Shown here: piece by piece, positions 7,083 through 8,605 of the stretch
Layout of the letters: each line of letters begins with the position of its first letter
Numbering within the stretch: the stretch's first letter is position 1
DNA from: Chloroflexota bacterium
Lineage (GTDB): Bacteria; Chloroflexota; Dehalococcoidia; Lucifugimonadales; JADFKI01
Direction of reading: 5' to 3'
DNA length: 8,605 nt
Assembly: GCA_009838595.1 (NCBI GenBank)
Contig: VXRI01000053.1
Location: 1-8,605 of the forward strand
Translations under genes and position numbers: made by a program
The notes under the pieces: model-generated
What the model was told of the DNA's origin: nothing
The model's input: the letters and a program-made list of their open reading frames with translations, nothing else
The model's database searches: none

Positions 7083-7192
7083 ATTGGGGCAGATTTTATT
7101 GAGTCTTGCGCTCAATTGTATGATTACGCGCCACTAGAAATTACTTTTCGTGGAATAGCAAAAGGGGCAGACTTGTCATGGTCTGCCCCAAT
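7083..7192. repeat. 11-base inverted repeat ATTGGGGCAGA around the priA-rplS gap
   Basis: ATTGGGGCAGA at 7083-7093 recurs as its exact reverse complement at 7182-7192, the latter being part of the rplS terminator. Elsewhere the 258-base gap 6964-7221 is visibly AT-rich and holds no gene that I can see. It also has a short ATTGAG/CTCAAT hairpin at 7098-7116. The second copy may be a relic of terminator duplication. Confidence 0.4.
7160..7189 (-). terminator. Intrinsic terminator of rplS
   Basis: GGGGCAGAC (7164-7172) and GTCTGCCCC (7181-7189) form a perfect nine-base stem with an eight-base loop. Read on the - strand the stem is followed directly by TTTTGC. It begins about 30 bases after the rplS stop and separates rplS from priA. 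Confidence 0.85.
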
Positions 7193-7221
7193 GTGTATTC
7201 ATAGATTGTTCAGTTGGATAC

Positions 7222-7560
7222 CTACCGGCGCTCTTTGATGCGGGCGGCGCGGCCGGACAGGTTACGCAGGTAGTACAGCCGCGACCGGCGCACCTTGCCT
7301 CGCCGCGTTACCGTGACCGACTCCACATTGGGCGAGTGCATGAGGAATGTGCGCTCTACACCGATTTCGTAGCTGACGCGGCGTACCGTGAACGATGCGC
7401 CGGGACCTCCGCCGCGCTTGCGAATGACGACGCCTTGGAACGCCTGCAAGCGGGTGCGCTCACCTTCGGTAACTCGGATTTCCACGCGTACGGTATCACC
7501 GGGCTGGAACTCTTCGATGTTCGGATTTGCTTCTAGTTGGACTAACTCGTGCGCTTCCAT
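7222..7560 (-). CDS. rplS: 50S ribosomal protein L19
   Basis: L19 is a large-subunit ribosomal protein located at the 30S-50S interface, where it contributes to intersubunit bridges. The 112-residue product matches the family over its whole length: [20 protein letters not shown] (20-39), [12 protein letters not shown] (41-52), [17 protein letters not shown] (56-72), then [25 protein letters not shown] to the basic end ARIKERR. Length is normal. The start at 7560 is supported by AGGAAAG (7572-7566) five bases upstream. In many bacteria rplS is the last gene of an rpsP-rimM-trmD-rplS operon. Here the upstream neighbour is a divergent dehydrogenase, and a terminator follows rplS directly, so it appears to be transcribed alone. 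Confidence 0.97.
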   Translation of the reverse strand: MEAHELVQLEANPNIEEFQPGDTVRVEIRVTEGERTRLQAFQGVVIRKRGGGPGASFTVRRVSYEIGVERTFLMHSPNVESVTVTRRGKVRRSRLYYLRNLSGRAARIKERR

Positions 7561-7583
7561 GGATACTTTCCTGCATAAAAGTC

Positions 7584-7589
7584 ATTATA
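7584..7589 (-). promoter_or_regulatory. -10 box of the likely rplS promoter
   Basis: On the - strand a perfect TATAAT lies 24 bases before the rplS ATG in an AT-rich stretch, predicting a leader of under 20 bases. I could not find a convincing -35 hexamer at 16-18 bases, so only the -10 is claimed. Confidence 0.45.
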
Positions 7590-7630
7590 ATTTAATTCTT
7601 GCATGTTATTCTATCGTTAATCGATTGGCA

Positions 7631-7671
7631 CGCGCAAGTTATTCGGCGCACTGTGGGCACTGGCTTGCGCG
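7631..7671. repeat. Inverted repeat in the divergent rplS/dehydrogenase promoter region
   Basis: CGCGCAAG (7631-7638) and CTTGCGCG (7664-7671) are exact reverse complements, 25 bases apart. The right arm covers the presumed -35 of the dehydrogenase promoter, a position suited to an operator. The arm spacing would also allow a cruciform or RNA hairpin. Function is inferred from position only. Confidence 0.45.
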
Positions 7672-7694
7672 CGCTGGCATCAGTTGAATATAAT
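7665..7694 (+). promoter_or_regulatory. Likely promoter of the 2-hydroxyacid dehydrogenase gene
   Basis: A perfect -10 TATAAT (7689-7694) is preceded, at 18 bases, by TTGCGC (7665-7670), a weak -35 matching only the first three positions. Predicted transcription would start near 7701, leaving a leader of about 60 bases before the ATG at 7763. Confidence 0.45.
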
Positions 7695-7762
7695 CTTTTC
7701 TGTGGATTGTGGCGGTGGCTTGGCATTTTTATCATATTGAAGGAAATTGATAGGAGAGTTAA

Positions 7763-8605
7763 ATGGCAGCGAGTGTTGCATATCTTTCCCCGAACGGGGA
7801 TCTTTTGGAATCCTTTCAGGCGAATGCGCCCGAAGGCGCGGAAGTCAAGTGGGTCGATTCGTCTCAGTCTATAGAGGATCAGGCGAAGGATCTTGAAGGC
7901 GTTGCGGCGGTTGTCGTTACACCCAGCGTGTATCCCGTTGAGCTTGCTCGGCTTACGCCTAGCGTGCGACTTGTGCAGACGGTTAGCGCGGGCACGGACA
8001 TGATCGATAAGCAGACGCTCGGCGAGCTGGGCATTCGCGTGGCGAACAACGGCGGCGGCAATGCGATCGCGGTTGCAGAGCATACGATTACACTGCTGGT
8101 CAGCGTGTTCCGTAAGATGCAGCTGCAGTACAACTCTGTGAAGGCGGGCGAATGGATGGGCAACATCCGAACGGACTGGTTCTCGCAGGCGCACGAAATC
8201 GCGGGCAAGACGGTCGGCATTGTTGGGCTTGGGCGCATAGGGTCGCGCGTAGCGCGGCGGCTGCAGGGCTGGGAGTGCGAGATCATCTACTATGATGAGG
8301 TAGCAATCGACCCCGAACTGGAAGCCGAACTGAAGGCGACGCGAGTATCGATGGACGAATTGCTGCAGTCATCGGACATCATCACGCTGCATGTGCCGCT
8401 CAATCGCAGCACGACCAAGCTCATCAGCGATCGCGAATTCGACCTGATGAAGCCGTCCGCAGTGTTCATCAACGCCTGCCGCGGACCTGTCGTTGATGAA
8501 GCCGCGTTGATTCGCGCGATCGAAGAGAAGAAGATTATGGCTGCCGGTCTTGATGTACTTGAAGAGGAGCCGACATCGCCGGACAACGCGCTCTTCGCAT
8601 TCGTC
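7763..8605 (+). CDS. D-isomer-specific 2-hydroxyacid dehydrogenase, 3' end beyond window
   Basis: This is an NAD(P)-dependent oxidoreductase interconverting a 2-hydroxyacid and a 2-oxoacid, in the family of phosphoglycerate dehydrogenase and hydroxypyruvate reductase. The first 281 residues are present and the frame is open at the window end. The N-terminal substrate-domain part contains SAGTDMID (75-82) and NNGGGNAIAVAEHT (95-108). The Rossmann domain has GLGRIG (155-160, GxGxxG), with D178 at the end of the next strand, which favours NAD over NADP. NACRGPVVDEAAL (237-249) carries the catalytic Arg R240, and AGLDVLEEEP (261-270) the catalytic Glu. The expected catalytic His lies past the edge. 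The ATG at 7763 has AGGAG at 7752-7756, six bases upstream. The substrate is uncertain: the N-terminal glycine-rich segment is not diagnostic for SerA, so no symbol is given. It is divergent from rplS. Confidence 0.92.
   Translation, partial: MAASVAYLSPNGDLLESFQANAPEGAEVKWVDSSQSIEDQAKDLEGVAAVVVTPSVYPVELARLTPSVRLVQTVSAGTDMIDKQTLGELGIRVANNGGGNAIAVAEHTITLLVSVFRKMQLQYNSVKAGEWMGNIRTDWFSQAHEIAGKTVGIVGLGRIGSRVARRLQGWECEIIYYDEVAIDPELEAELKATRVSMDELLQSSDIITLHVPLNRSTTKLISDREFDLMKPSAVFINACRGPVVDEAALIRAIEEKKIMAAGLDVLEEEPTSPDNALFAFV

Noticed and set aside
7561..7590. L19 leader RNA controlling rplS
   Set aside because: The -10 box leaves fewer than 20 bases of leader, too short for such a structured element, and no hairpin is visible there.
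7592..8194. 200-residue open frame on the - strand opposite the dehydrogenase and its promoter region
   Set aside because: It is antisense to a clear 2-hydroxyacid dehydrogenase, crosses two putative promoters and an inverted repeat, and has no recognisable domain.

Overview
The window looks like a bacterial chromosome segment from a moderately GC-rich genome. The genes are dense, start with ATG or GTG, and several have clear Shine-Dalgarno sites. The mix of a Fur/PerR regulator, a DUF1800/DUF1501 pair, an NHL propeller, PriA and L19, and the general look of the proteins, would suit an uncultured Chloroflexota (Dehalococcoidia/SAR202-like) bacterium. That placement is an impression from protein style, not a phylogenetic result. 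I see no insertion sequence, prophage, CRISPR array, tRNA or rRNA.

Left half (about 1-4440, all + strand): a Fur-family regulator keeping the five PerR-type sensing-metal ligands; a DUF1800 protein; a DUF1501 protein, its usual partner and a probable relative of the alkaline phosphatase/sulfatase fold; and a six-bladed NHL-type beta-propeller. The gaps are 72, 48 and 107 bases, and an intrinsic terminator closes the block at 4406-4440. DUF1800, DUF1501 and NHL each have an in-frame stop shortly upstream of their start and no signal peptide, so as encoded they look cytoplasmic. This is notable because DUF1800/DUF1501 pairs are often exported.

Middle and right (4471-7560, - strand): the primosomal helicase PriA (priA), complete with helicase motifs and an eight-cysteine zinc region, converges on the NHL block. 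Upstream of it is rplS (ribosomal protein L19), with its own terminator and a -10 box. rplS stands apart from the rpsP-rimM-trmD genes it commonly accompanies.

Right end (7763-8605, + strand): a D-isomer-specific 2-hydroxyacid dehydrogenase, diverging from rplS and cut off by the window edge. The shared 202-base intergenic region carries a -10 box for each direction and an 8-bp perfect inverted repeat overlapping the possible -35 of the dehydrogenase promoter.

The housekeeping genes (priA, rplS, dehydrogenase) are ordinary. The part worth a second look is the apparently cytoplasmic DUF1800-DUF1501-NHL module beside a PerR-like regulator; its biochemical role cannot be read from sequence alone.
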